DNA from: an uncultured Ruminococcus sp.
Lineage (GTDB): Bacteria > Bacillota > Clostridia > Oscillospirales > Acutalibacteraceae
DNA length: 57,257 nucleotides
Direction: 5' to 3'
Assembly (NCBI GenBank): GCA_902799245.1
Contig: CADBZY010000014.1
Location: 1-57,257 of the forward strand
Part shown: positions 41,238 to 49,165 of the stretch, in pieces
Position numbering within the stretch: position 1 is the first letter of the stretch
Layout of the letters: every line of letters starts with the position of its first letter
Made by a program: the position numbers and the translations under genes
The notes under the pieces: model-generated
What the model was told of the DNA's origin: nothing
Seen by the model: the letters and a program-made list of their open reading frames with translations, nothing else
The model's database searches: none

Positions 41238-42510
41238 AGTGAATCTTTTTTAATTTCTTTACCGTTACATTTCCTCCACCATCACCAATATAAACATCAT
41301 ATTCGTCTTCAATACTTCCAAAGGTGATGATCTTTTCTGCACTGGTATATTCTTTGAGCTTTTTCATCATCTCACGCTTTGACGCGAGAGGAGAAAACAC
41401 TTTAAGATATTGATAGCCTTCATATTCGGAGTTTGTAACTGTGATACGGATTGTTTTTTCAAGACTGTCATTCAGTTTTTTAAATAGAGTCGCGATTCTG
41501 TCGTCAGTATCGAGAACAGTCAGATACAGCACACGCTCGGAAGCATCATGCCGCCGGAATCTCTCTCTGACATAATTTCGATAGGGGGAATGCTTGTGTG
41601 TTTCGAATAAATCCTTCTCGGCAGAATTTGTCAATTCTCCGTAAAATATCAAAAGAGTTGTATCATACAACACATTGACAAAGCAGCGCATACCGCTATC
41701 CGATATAATTTTTTCGGCAGATTCACATACATCTAACGGAAGTGATTCTGCTTCGAGATATTCCTTTTCGTTTACATCATACAGTGCAGCTCCGTCCATA
41801 ACAATAACGGGCAATTTCAGGTTTACCCCTTGCATTAAAGATTGAACTTCGGCAGGCGTATGTATGGTAGAAATGGTAAATTTGACGCCTGATTCTATTA
41901 ACCTGTTTAATTCCACCTTACTGTACTGCATAGTGGAATGGTCGTCGGGGATCAAAACCGAGTCAATTCCGCTGACATAAAGAGTCTTACTGTCGTGTCT
42001 GACAGGCAGATGAAAATGATTGACTGCAAGGCCAATGCCTATTCCTATAAAGGTATCCAATACCCGATTGAAAACAAAAATATAGGGATTAACATCAAAT
42101 GAATGTGTGAGAGCAATGCTTAAAAATACAACACAAGAAAAGAACGACGCATTACGCTTATTCCAAATAACTGTCAAATAAATGACAGGAATAATCATTA
42201 GTGATGCAAGAAGGTAGACAAGAACGGGCTGTGTCAGTCCTGCAATACGGAGCAATATGATAAACACAAGTCCGAATCCTGCGCCGATGAAAGTGCCAGT
42301 CGATCTTTGCCACGCATTATTTTTAGTAGAATCCGCATAAGGCTGCAAACACCACAGAGCGGCAAGCGCGCCGTAAAAAGGTAATCCGTTTCCGACAGGC
42401 GTTAGCGTGCGGATATAGTAAATGACCATACATAGTCCGACCGCCACCGACGATTTTATGATTCTTGCTCCGATGGGAGGAAGTTTTTTAGGGAGTATCA
42501 TGGGCTTCAC
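41212..42510 (-). CDS. FUSC/ArAE-type membrane protein fused to a degenerate HAD (Cof-like) domain
   Basis: Residues 1-170 form about six membrane helices of the aromatic-acid-exporter/FUSC type (PFYGALAALWCLQPYADSTK, then STGTFIGAGFGLV and RVLDTFIGIGIGLAVNHFHLP). Residues 175-432 resemble a Cof-type HAD phosphatase, but the nucleophile motif DxDGT reads GIDSVLIPDD (residues 181-190) and the metal motif GDxxND reads GDGGGNV (409-415). The first acceptor aspartate may remain; the second Asp and the last metal Asp are lost. A regulatory, non-catalytic role is likely (inference). It follows the PPDK-like gene by 11 bases, so both belong to one leftward operon. Confidence 0.8.
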   Translation of the reverse strand: MKPMILPKKLPPIGARIIKSSVAVGLCMVIYYIRTLTPVGNGLPFYGALAALWCLQPYADSTKNNAWQRSTGTFIGAGFGLVFIILLRIAGLTQPVLVYLLASLMIIPVIYLTVIWNKRNASFFSCVVFLSIALTHSFDVNPYIFVFNRVLDTFIGIGIGLAVNHFHLPVRHDSKTLYVSGIDSVLIPDDHSTMQYSKVELNRLIESGVKFTISTIHTPAEVQSLMQGVNLKLPVIVMDGAALYDVNEKEYLEAESLPLDVCESAEKIISDSGMRCFVNVLYDTTLLIFYGELTNSAEKDLFETHKHSPYRNYVRERFRRHDASERVLYLTVLDTDDRIATLFKKLNDSLEKTIRITVTNSEYEGYQYLKVFSPLASKREMMKKLKEYTSAEKIITFGSIEDEYDVYIGDGGGNVTVKKLKKIHFKFHDFFE

Positions 42511-42521
42511 CTCAGAATCAT

Positions 42522-45110
42522 CTATTCATTCCATAGTATCATAAGCCGTTCTTCGCCCATGTCATAATACAGTTTCATGCCGGCTTTTGACGCATCAAAG
42601 GCACCGATAATGCCCTTTAAATCCTCCGGAAGATTCGTGAGTGTCTCTGTCAGTTCCGGCAGACCTTTCAGAAGCCGGGGGTTCCATACAACCGTGCTTT
42701 TTCCCTCAAAAACGGCCGTGTAAAGTATGCCGGATTCAACAAGATCCTGAAAAATGTGGCTGCCATAGCTGAGTTCCGGAATGTAGCCTATACTGGACTC
42801 CGATACCTCCGCAATCACCGAAAATTCGCTGATATCCGAAAATCCGGACGGAACGCCCAATTCCGGCGAAGACGTGCAGATTCTGCCGGGCGTGAGCAGG
42901 ATCAAGCGCTTTCCCTTTCCTCTGAATTGCCAGTTGACGTCGGAGAGAACCTTCTTCACGTCATACTTTCTCTTGTAAGGCAGTCTGTAATATCTCACAG
43001 GATCGATATACACAATGCAGTCCACATCGAATTCTCTTGAAAATCCCATGGAGACGCCCTTTGTTTCAAGCAATATTCTGTCGGAAGGAATGTCTTCCGG
43101 AAATGCCACCCTGTCGCCGTCGGCGGTAAGCTGCAAAGGACGGCATTGCAGAAGGTCTATGACGTATTTCCCGTCAGGGGCAAAATTAATGGTATATTCC
43201 GTGTCTACCGGGTATTCGTAATGCTGCTGAATCAGTCCGAGGATTTCCCGCATATCATTCATTAGCGACTGATTGCCGGTCAGACCATCGCAAGTGACGA
43301 AAAGAATATCCCTGTCAATGCCCATGTCTCTGAACCGCGCTTCGGTTTCATAATTATGCGCAAGCAGCAGCCGATTAAGGTAAGTCGGGAGCTTCAGGGA
43401 TAATTTCATTGGGTCGAAACCCTCGACTTCTCCCTTTTCCAGACTGACCGCGTCCACAAGCCGCTGTGAATACTGCTGTCTGTCGGAAACAGAGGTATTG
43501 ATCACCCGCTTGGGATCATCGAGAGATACCATTCGCGGATAAGAGCCGGTTCTCCGGTCTACGGCGGCAGTGCCAAGTCCCATCACGAGTCTGAGCATTC
43601 CCGACTCCGGACGCACCGAATCCATTCTGTACGGACTGGTCGAATAACCCACTCCTGCCGCGCAGGGCATGAAGAAACCCTCATACCTTGAACCCGATAC
43701 TCTCTGCACCAGAATTGCCATCTGTTCATCGCGTTTGTCAAGTCCCCGGCGTTTTCTGTAGTCAAGCGCCGAAAGGCTCATCGTGCTGGCGTAGACGGTG
43801 CGCACCGCGTCCTCAAACTGTTTCAGACGTTCCTCCGGAGAACCGATGCTGCCGCAGAATACCGATTCATACTTCCCGGCAAAGGCGTTTCCGAAGCCGT
43901 CTTCCAATATCGAGCTGGAACGGACAATCACCGGATCACTGCCGTAATAATCGAGTATTCTGCGAAATTCGGCTTCTATCGCAGCAGGGAATTTTCCCTC
44001 CATGATCTTTTCTCTGAACTGATCCGCCAGCGTAAAGAATCCTTCCTCCGTCCTCTGTTTTATCCTCAAATCCCAGAAACCGTTGTCCACGATATAGGCG
44101 TAAAACACGTCGGACCCGATGTAATAGGAATCGTGCGGCTCAAAGCGTTCAAAAATATCGGGGCGGTGATTCTCCACGATCTTCCTCGCAAGGAGCATTC
44201 CGCAAGCCTTGCCGCCGATCATTCCCGTACCGACCATGCGGGAATGCACCTCAAAGTAATCCTCCGGTCTGAAATTCTGCTTGATAAGACTGCGCATACG
44301 CTCGTCTCGGGTGAGCATGATGTTGCACATTCTCGCACATTCATTGGTTACGTCCACGCCGTTTTCATAGAGCATCTTGGTTCTTACAAAAAAGCGTTCC
44401 CAGCTGTCGAGATTCTGATCGAGCGCTTTTCCGGCTTCTTTATTCATGAGTCCGTAAAAATGGCTGATCTCGGTTCCCTCGGAAAGAACAGTAAAGCTGT
44501 TGTCCTCCCTTCTCATGCGATAAGGTTGGAACATCGTCTGGGAATAACGGTTCCACACCTTCATCGGACGCACATAGAATGACTGCCCGTCATTGTCGTT
44601 TTCTTTATACACGTCAAGGAAAAGCTGCGTTGTATCCCTGATGGTCGCAATCGCGTCAAAGGAATGTCTGCCTCGGATAATAGGGAAATAGGCGACTGTA
44701 TCGAGAATAAACAGAAACGGACAGGTCAGGTGAAAGAAGTTGCCCATCATCAGATCGGTCGCCCACGCTTCTTCCAACTCTGACAGGCAGTCAAAGACAT
44801 AAAAAGCGTCGTAGCCCTCCCGTTCAATCAGATTGTGTATATTGACCGTGAAATTTTCAAAGCGGTGCGAAAGCTCTACGTGTTCGATTTTTAACCCTTG
44901 CCGTGGCGTGAGAATCGGCTCGTGTTCCGCAAAACGGATATAGATGAGATTTCTGCGGTCCGCTATTGCCTGCTGTGCGAACCGTTCCGCCACATATCGG
45001 AATTCATTGAGGGAGGGAACCTGCCAGACAACATTGTCCCCCAGCCGTATGTATTGCAAAGCCTCGTCCATCATCGGTATTCCGGAGCGTGTTTTCTCAA
45101 AAGCTGCCAT
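42522..45110 (-). CDS. PEP/pyruvate-binding (PPDK N-terminal, ATP-binding) protein with KaiC-like N-terminus
   Basis: The protein has 862 residues. The first 200 resemble the start of KaiC/RecA-like ATPases (SGIPMMDEALQYIRLGDNVV) but carry no GxxxxGK[ST] loop. Residues of about 300-660 form the ATP-grasp-like nucleotide-binding domain of pyruvate phosphate dikinase and PEP synthase: GGKACGMLLARKI, VIVRSSSILEDGFGNAFAGK, ILVQRVSGSRYEGFF, VMGLGTAAVDRRTGSYPR and, later, IDLLQCRPLQ. The central phosphohistidine domain and the PEP/pyruvate barrel are missing, so it cannot be a complete dikinase. GGAGG lies seven bases before the ATG. It heads the leftward operon with FUSC-HAD. Confidence 0.82.
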   Translation of the reverse strand: MAAFEKTRSGIPMMDEALQYIRLGDNVVWQVPSLNEFRYVAERFAQQAIADRRNLIYIRFAEHEPILTPRQGLKIEHVELSHRFENFTVNIHNLIEREGYDAFYVFDCLSELEEAWATDLMMGNFFHLTCPFLFILDTVAYFPIIRGRHSFDAIATIRDTTQLFLDVYKENDNDGQSFYVRPMKVWNRYSQTMFQPYRMRREDNSFTVLSEGTEISHFYGLMNKEAGKALDQNLDSWERFFVRTKMLYENGVDVTNECARMCNIMLTRDERMRSLIKQNFRPEDYFEVHSRMVGTGMIGGKACGMLLARKIVENHRPDIFERFEPHDSYYIGSDVFYAYIVDNGFWDLRIKQRTEEGFFTLADQFREKIMEGKFPAAIEAEFRRILDYYGSDPVIVRSSSILEDGFGNAFAGKYESVFCGSIGSPEERLKQFEDAVRTVYASTMSLSALDYRKRRGLDKRDEQMAILVQRVSGSRYEGFFMPCAAGVGYSTSPYRMDSVRPESGMLRLVMGLGTAAVDRRTGSYPRMVSLDDPKRVINTSVSDRQQYSQRLVDAVSLEKGEVEGFDPMKLSLKLPTYLNRLLLAHNYETEARFRDMGIDRDILFVTCDGLTGNQSLMNDMREILGLIQQHYEYPVDTEYTINFAPDGKYVIDLLQCRPLQLTADGDRVAFPEDIPSDRILLETKGVSMGFSREFDVDCIVYIDPVRYYRLPYKRKYDVKKVLSDVNWQFRGKGKRLILLTPGRICTSSPELGVPSGFSDISEFSVIAEVSESSIGYIPELSYGSHIFQDLVESGILYTAVFEGKSTVVWNPRLLKGLPELTETLTNLPEDLKGIIGAFDASKAGMKLYYDMGEERLMILWNE

Positions 45111-45143
45111 TGCGCATCCTCCATTCTTTATCTTTTCAAGTGC

Positions 45144-45178
45144 AAAAAGGCGCTCCCGTAAAATACGAGAACGCCTTT
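45144..45178 (-). promoter_or_regulatory. Attenuator-like terminator in the PPDK-like gene leader
   Basis: On the minus strand AAAGGCG-type arms (45146-45152 with 45172-45178) and an inner CGTA/TACG stem form a hairpin followed by five T. It lies between the predicted transcription start (about 45185) and the start codon at 45110, where a simple end-of-gene terminator has no purpose for this gene. Confidence 0.6.
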
Positions 45179-45191
45179 GTTCTTCCCCTTT

Positions 45192-45220
45192 ATTGTATAT
45201 CTTTTGTTTTCATTTGTCAA
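45192..45220 (-). promoter_or_regulatory. Promoter of the PPDK-like/FUSC-HAD operon
   Basis: The minus-strand consensus TTGACA (45215-45220), 17-base spacer and TACAAT (45192-45197). Confidence 0.8.
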
Positions 45221-45333
45221 TAATATTTGCAGGGGATTAATGAAATAATTTCAAAAATAATTTATAATAAGACAATTTATTTTGGATATTTCTCCAAAAT
45301 GAATTTATCAAAAACAAATCTTGCAAAAATTCG

Positions 45334-45362
45334 TTGACATACGATAAGATTTGTGATATGAT
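45334..45362 (+). promoter_or_regulatory. Promoter of the ATP-grasp/TCA-branch operon
   Basis: TTGACA (45334-45339), 17-base spacer and TATGAT (45357-45362), 72 bases before the ATP-grasp start. Confidence 0.82.
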
Positions 45363-45374
45363 ACTGACAAGAAA

Positions 45375-45411
45375 CAAGGGCGTTTTTGCATCAGGTGCAA
45401 AAGCGCCCTTG
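45375..45411 (+). promoter_or_regulatory. Leader hairpin of the ATP-grasp operon
   Basis: AAGGGCG (45376-45382) pairs with CGCCCTT (45404-45410) and TTTTGCA with TGCAAAA above it, giving a 14-bp stem with a small bulge and a 5-base loop. It starts a few bases after the predicted transcript start and ends seven bases before the GGAGG site. There is no T run, so translation or mRNA stability is more likely affected than termination. Confidence 0.6.
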
Positions 45412-45433
45412 ACTTGTTAAGGAGGTAATGAGT

Positions 45434-46750
45434 ATGGATTCATTGATTAAAAATGCGGAAACCATCAACGGATTGCTGGCAAGATACGGCGTAAAATTCG
45501 GCATTTACAAAAACGGGGAATTCAAAGAGCAGCTTTTTCCGTTTGATCCGATTCCGAGAGTGATCGGCAGTAAGGAATTTTACTACCTTGCATCGGGGCT
45601 GCGTCAGCGGGTTGACGCCTTGAATTGCTTTTTGCAGGACATTTACGGCAAAAAGCAGATCGTCAGGGACGGCATTATTCCTGAGGAGCTTGTCTTTTCT
45701 GCCAAGGGATTTCTTGCCCCGTGTGACGGCGTATGTCCTCCCAAGGGCATATACAGCCATATTTCAGGCATTGATCTCGTTCAGTCAAAGGACAACAACT
45801 GGTACATTCTGGAAGACAACCTGCGTGTGCCGTCCGGTGCGTCCTATCCTATGATTGCCAGAGAATTGCAAAGACGGGGAGCACCCGAGGTATTTGCCAA
45901 TGCCGGAGTGGTGGACAACCGGAATTATGCCGATCTGCTGAAGGAAGTCATGGATCACGTCAACACAGGCGGCATTAACGTCATTCTTTCGCCCGGGCGG
46001 TACAACGCCGCTTTCTTTGAACATTCTTATCTGGCGGAAAAGACAGGCGCGGTACTCACAACAGGAAAGGATATTGTGTGTGAAAACGACTCGCTTTATT
46101 ACATAGACTACAACGGTAAAAAGCAAAGAGTCGGCGCTGTCTATCGACGTATTTCCGACGAATATCTCGATCCGATGACATTTTACGAGGACTCTGTCAT
46201 TGGCATTCCTCATATCTTTGAAGCGTACAAAAAAGGCAATGTCGCGCTGCTCAACGCGCCGGGAAACGGCGTGGCGGACGACAAGGGCATATATTATTTT
46301 GTGCCGAAGATGATCAAGTATTATCTCGGTGAAGATGCCGCGCTAATGAATGCGCCGACCTATCTTCCTTTCTATGAGGAGGATATGAAGTATGTGCTGG
46401 ACAACTTTGACAGTCTGGTCATCAAAGACGTGGCGGAAGCAGGCGGCTATGGCGTTGTGTTCGGCAGTTCGCTGACAACGGAAAAAAAGGCGGAGTTTAT
46501 CGCACTGCTGAAAAGTCAGCCGAGACGGTTCATTGCGCAGGAGGTCATTGACTTCTATGATCTCGATATTCTCGACGAAACCGGAGAGAGGGTTCCGCGA
46601 AAAGCCGATCTTCGCGCGTTTGTCCTGACCGGCAGCACAACAAAGGTATGGCCGAGCGGCCTTACGAGGTTTTCCAGAAATCCCGATTCATTTATTGTCA
46701 ATTCATCACAAGGCGGAGGTTTTAAAGATACATGGGTATTATCACGGTAG
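45434..46750 (+). CDS. Circularly permuted ATP-grasp ligase (COG2308)
   Basis: The ATG at 45434 is eight bases after AAGGAGG; an ATG two codons earlier is too close. The 438-residue product has the family segments KEFYYLASGLRQRVDALNCF, FSAKGFLAPCDGV, WYILEDNLRVPSGASYPM, FYEDSVIGIPHIFEAYKKGN and VIKDVAEAGGYGVVFG, the permuted ATP-grasp glycine loop. Proteins of this type occur with alpha-E and transglutaminase-like partners and are predicted, from comparative genomics, to join amino acids or peptides through amide bonds at the cost of ATP; no substrate is established. The stop overlaps the alpha-E start by 19 bases. Confidence 0.9.
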   Translation: MDSLIKNAETINGLLARYGVKFGIYKNGEFKEQLFPFDPIPRVIGSKEFYYLASGLRQRVDALNCFLQDIYGKKQIVRDGIIPEELVFSAKGFLAPCDGVCPPKGIYSHISGIDLVQSKDNNWYILEDNLRVPSGASYPMIARELQRRGAPEVFANAGVVDNRNYADLLKEVMDHVNTGGINVILSPGRYNAAFFEHSYLAEKTGAVLTTGKDIVCENDSLYYIDYNGKKQRVGAVYRRISDEYLDPMTFYEDSVIGIPHIFEAYKKGNVALLNAPGNGVADDKGIYYFVPKMIKYYLGEDAALMNAPTYLPFYEEDMKYVLDNFDSLVIKDVAEAGGYGVVFGSSLTTEKKAEFIALLKSQPRRFIAQEVIDFYDLDILDETGERVPRKADLRAFVLTGSTTKVWPSGLTRFSRNPDSFIVNSSQGGGFKDTWVLSR

Positions 46751-47400
46751 ACAAAAGCGATCATTTGTTCTGGCTTGGCAGGTACACCGAAAGGGTACAG
46801 ACCACACTCAGATACTATCTGAAAACAGCGGATTTGATGCTGGATCACGGCACAGACGATTACGCAGCTCTGTGCAGGAAAATCGGTATTCCGGATATTT
46901 ACGGATCAGGCGAAGCTTTCCGGAAAAAATATCCCTTTGATGCAAAAGACAGCAATTCCATCATCAGCAGTCTCAACAGAGCGTATGACAACGCCATTGT
47001 CATGCGCGACTATATCGGCACTGAAACAATGGCATACATTCAGTTGGCGATAGATGACGTCAAACACGCGGAGCAAAGCACCGCACAGATTGCCGATCTT
47101 ATGCTGGTGATCGATCATATTTACGCGTTCTGGGGCTGCGCCAACGACCTGATTGACGATGAAAAAATCCGCAACATCATGAAACTCGGCAAGGGAATGG
47201 AACGGCTTGATCTGTATCTCAGTCTTGGCGTTGCAAAGCACGAAATCAAGCGCGAATATAGCCGGACAAAGGGCTTTTTGAAAAAATCCTGTCTCCGATA
47301 TGACGAGCATATTCTCTACACGGTTGACAGTCTGCTTTCCGAACCGAAATTTGACCATGACAACGTGAAAAAGCTGCTGAGAAATCTGATTTCCAAGTGA
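46732..47400 (+). CDS. Alpha-E domain protein (COG2307), short form
   Basis: This all-helical protein begins with the diagnostic SDHLFWLGRYTERVQTTLRYY. It has 222 residues, whereas typical members have about 310, so roughly one helical segment is absent. Other conserved segments are NRAYDNAIVMRDYIGTETM and LMLVIDHIYAFWGCANDLID. Alpha-E proteins nearly always accompany COG2308 ATP-grasp ligases and are thought to be their partner, but have no proven activity. GGAGG lies 12 bases before the ATG. Its stop overlaps the next start (GTGA), showing tight translational coupling. Confidence 0.87.
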   Translation: MGIITVDKSDHLFWLGRYTERVQTTLRYYLKTADLMLDHGTDDYAALCRKIGIPDIYGSGEAFRKKYPFDAKDSNSIISSLNRAYDNAIVMRDYIGTETMAYIQLAIDDVKHAEQSTAQIADLMLVIDHIYAFWGCANDLIDDEKIRNIMKLGKGMERLDLYLSLGVAKHEIKREYSRTKGFLKKSCLRYDEHILYTVDSLLSEPKFDHDNVKKLLRNLISK

Positions 47401-48203
47401 ACGGAGTGGTTACGATCAAGCAATTACAATTTGAGTACAGGCTGACAGCCTCTTACAGTGCTGAAATAAGCAACCACAGCTTTACGGTAATGTTTGTGCC
47501 AAAGGATAGCAACCGTCAAAAAATCACTTCCCTTGCCATTGCCGTGAAGGAATGCCACCGGTATTATATGACAGTTGACAGCTTCGGCAACGAAAAAATC
47601 TATGGAAAAATCACCGTGCCGCATCGGACTTTTGACGTCAGCATCAGCGGTGTGGCACAGACCGGACTGGATATCTATGAAGAATACACCGAAGATTCCT
47701 TCAATGCGGTTTTGCTGAGGTCACAGACCGCGCTGACACAGCCCGGCGCAAAACTTAAGGAATATCACCGCTGTCTTCCTCTGGAAAAATGCGACAGCGA
47801 TTACGAAAAAGCCCTTTTTGTGATGAGGTCGCTGCCGCAATCCTTCCACTACCGAAAAGGCGTTACATCGGTACATGAAAAAGCCGAGGACGCGTTTGCG
47901 CTTGGCGCAGGTGTTTGTCAGGATTACGCTCACATCATGGCGTCACTGCTTCGCATGGAGGGGATTCCCGTCCGGTATGTAGTGGGAATGATTCCGGGAG
48001 AAGGTGCGTCTCATGCGTGGGTGGAGGCGCTCTGCCGGGGATATTGGTACGGATTTGATCCTGCCAACAACAAACTGGTAGACGAGGATTACATCAAGGT
48101 TTCATGCGGCAGGGATTCGGCGGATTGCTCCGTGATCCGAGGCAGCTTTTACGGCTGTGCCGGGCAGGAGCAATCCGAGCGGATCACCGTCAATGAAATA
48201 TGA
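47397..48203 (+). CDS. Transglutaminase-like cysteine peptidase (COG1305)
   Basis: The start is GTG at 47397, overlapping the previous stop by four bases. The first 140 residues form the beta-rich N-terminal domain of bacterial transglutaminase-like proteins. The catalytic domain follows with Cys in LGAGVCQDYAHIMASLLR, His in GEGASHAWVEAL and Asp in WYGFDPANNKLVDEDY, so the triad is complete. No signal peptide is visible, hence a cytoplasmic enzyme. With ATP-grasp and alpha-E genes this makes the recurrent three-gene module, in which the peptidase is expected to cleave or transfer an amide bond of the ligase product (inference). Confidence 0.9.
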   Translation: MNGVVTIKQLQFEYRLTASYSAEISNHSFTVMFVPKDSNRQKITSLAIAVKECHRYYMTVDSFGNEKIYGKITVPHRTFDVSISGVAQTGLDIYEEYTEDSFNAVLLRSQTALTQPGAKLKEYHRCLPLEKCDSDYEKALFVMRSLPQSFHYRKGVTSVHEKAEDAFALGAGVCQDYAHIMASLLRMEGIPVRYVVGMIPGEGASHAWVEALCRGYWYGFDPANNKLVDEDYIKVSCGRDSADCSVIRGSFYGCAGQEQSERITVNEI

Positions 48204-48224
48204 CGACAGAAGGAATGATACACA

Positions 48225-49154
48225 ATGGTTCAGACGATAGCGTCGGTCGGTCTTCCGATTGACGAAACGCTTAAAATACAAAAAAATCGCATTATACCCA
48301 AAAACGGGCTGAAAGGCGGCGAGAATCGCCTCAGCATTGTCACCGGTACGCACGGTGATGAGCTGGAGGGACAGTATGTCTGCTATGAGCTGCAAAGAAG
48401 AATCAGGGAAAGCTATGACTGTCTGACAGGCATCGTCGATATCTATCCGGCGCTCAATCCCCTCGGTGTGGATTCCATCACAAGGGGCATTCCCGGCTTT
48501 GATCTGGACATGAACCGTCTGTTTCCCGGATTGGAAAACGGTTCTATGCCGGAATATATCGCTTCGAGAATCATTCGTGATCTCAGCGGAAGTGCGGCGG
48601 TCATTGACATACACGCCAGCAATATTTTTCTCGAAGAAATACCGCAGGTGCGCATCAACGAGCTTTCACAGAAGGAACTGCTGCCGCTTGCCAGACTGCT
48701 GAATGTGGATTATATCTGGATTCATTCCTCCGCCACGGTGCTGGAATCCACACTCGCCTACTCCCTGAATGTGATCGGCACGCCAACCCTTGTGGTGGAA
48801 ATGGGCGTCGGCATGAGAATTACAAAGAAATACGGCGATCAATTGACAGACGGTATTTTCGTACTGATGAAAGAGCTTGGCATCTGGAACGGAGAGGTCA
48901 TTGAGCCTAAGAAACCCATCATCTCCGATGACGGTGAGGTGTCGTTTATCAATGCCGGAAAATCAGGAGTATTCGTACCCAATGTCGGACACTGGAAGGA
49001 CGTAAAAAAGGGCGATCACATCGGCGATATCCTGAACCCCCTGACAGGTGAGATCAGCGAAGAGATCAACGCGGAAACAGACGGCATTGTGTTTACGCTC
49101 AGGGAATATCCGATCGTGTCCGAAGGCTCGCTGATTGCGAGAATTTTGTCGTAG
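48225..49154 (+). CDS. AstE/AspA-type zinc deacylase (M14 family), catalytic residues intact
   Basis: The 309-residue protein belongs to the succinylglutamate desuccinylase/aspartoacylase group of M14 carboxypeptidases. Zinc ligands are His43 and Glu46 in GTHGDELEG and His130 in VIDIHAS, the substrate-binding arginine is in DMNRLFPG, and the general-base glutamate is Glu192 in VVEMG. The C-terminal beta barrel (VPNVGHWKDVKKGDHIGDI) is present. Such enzymes release an acyl group from an N-acyl amino acid such as succinylglutamate or acetylaspartate. It starts 21 bases after the peptidase gene. Confidence 0.9.
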   Translation: MVQTIASVGLPIDETLKIQKNRIIPKNGLKGGENRLSIVTGTHGDELEGQYVCYELQRRIRESYDCLTGIVDIYPALNPLGVDSITRGIPGFDLDMNRLFPGLENGSMPEYIASRIIRDLSGSAAVIDIHASNIFLEEIPQVRINELSQKELLPLARLLNVDYIWIHSSATVLESTLAYSLNVIGTPTLVVEMGVGMRITKKYGDQLTDGIFVLMKELGIWNGEVIEPKKPIISDDGEVSFINAGKSGVFVPNVGHWKDVKKGDHIGDILNPLTGEISEEINAETDGIVFTLREYPIVSEGSLIARILS

Positions 49155-49165
49155 GGAGGTGCAAC

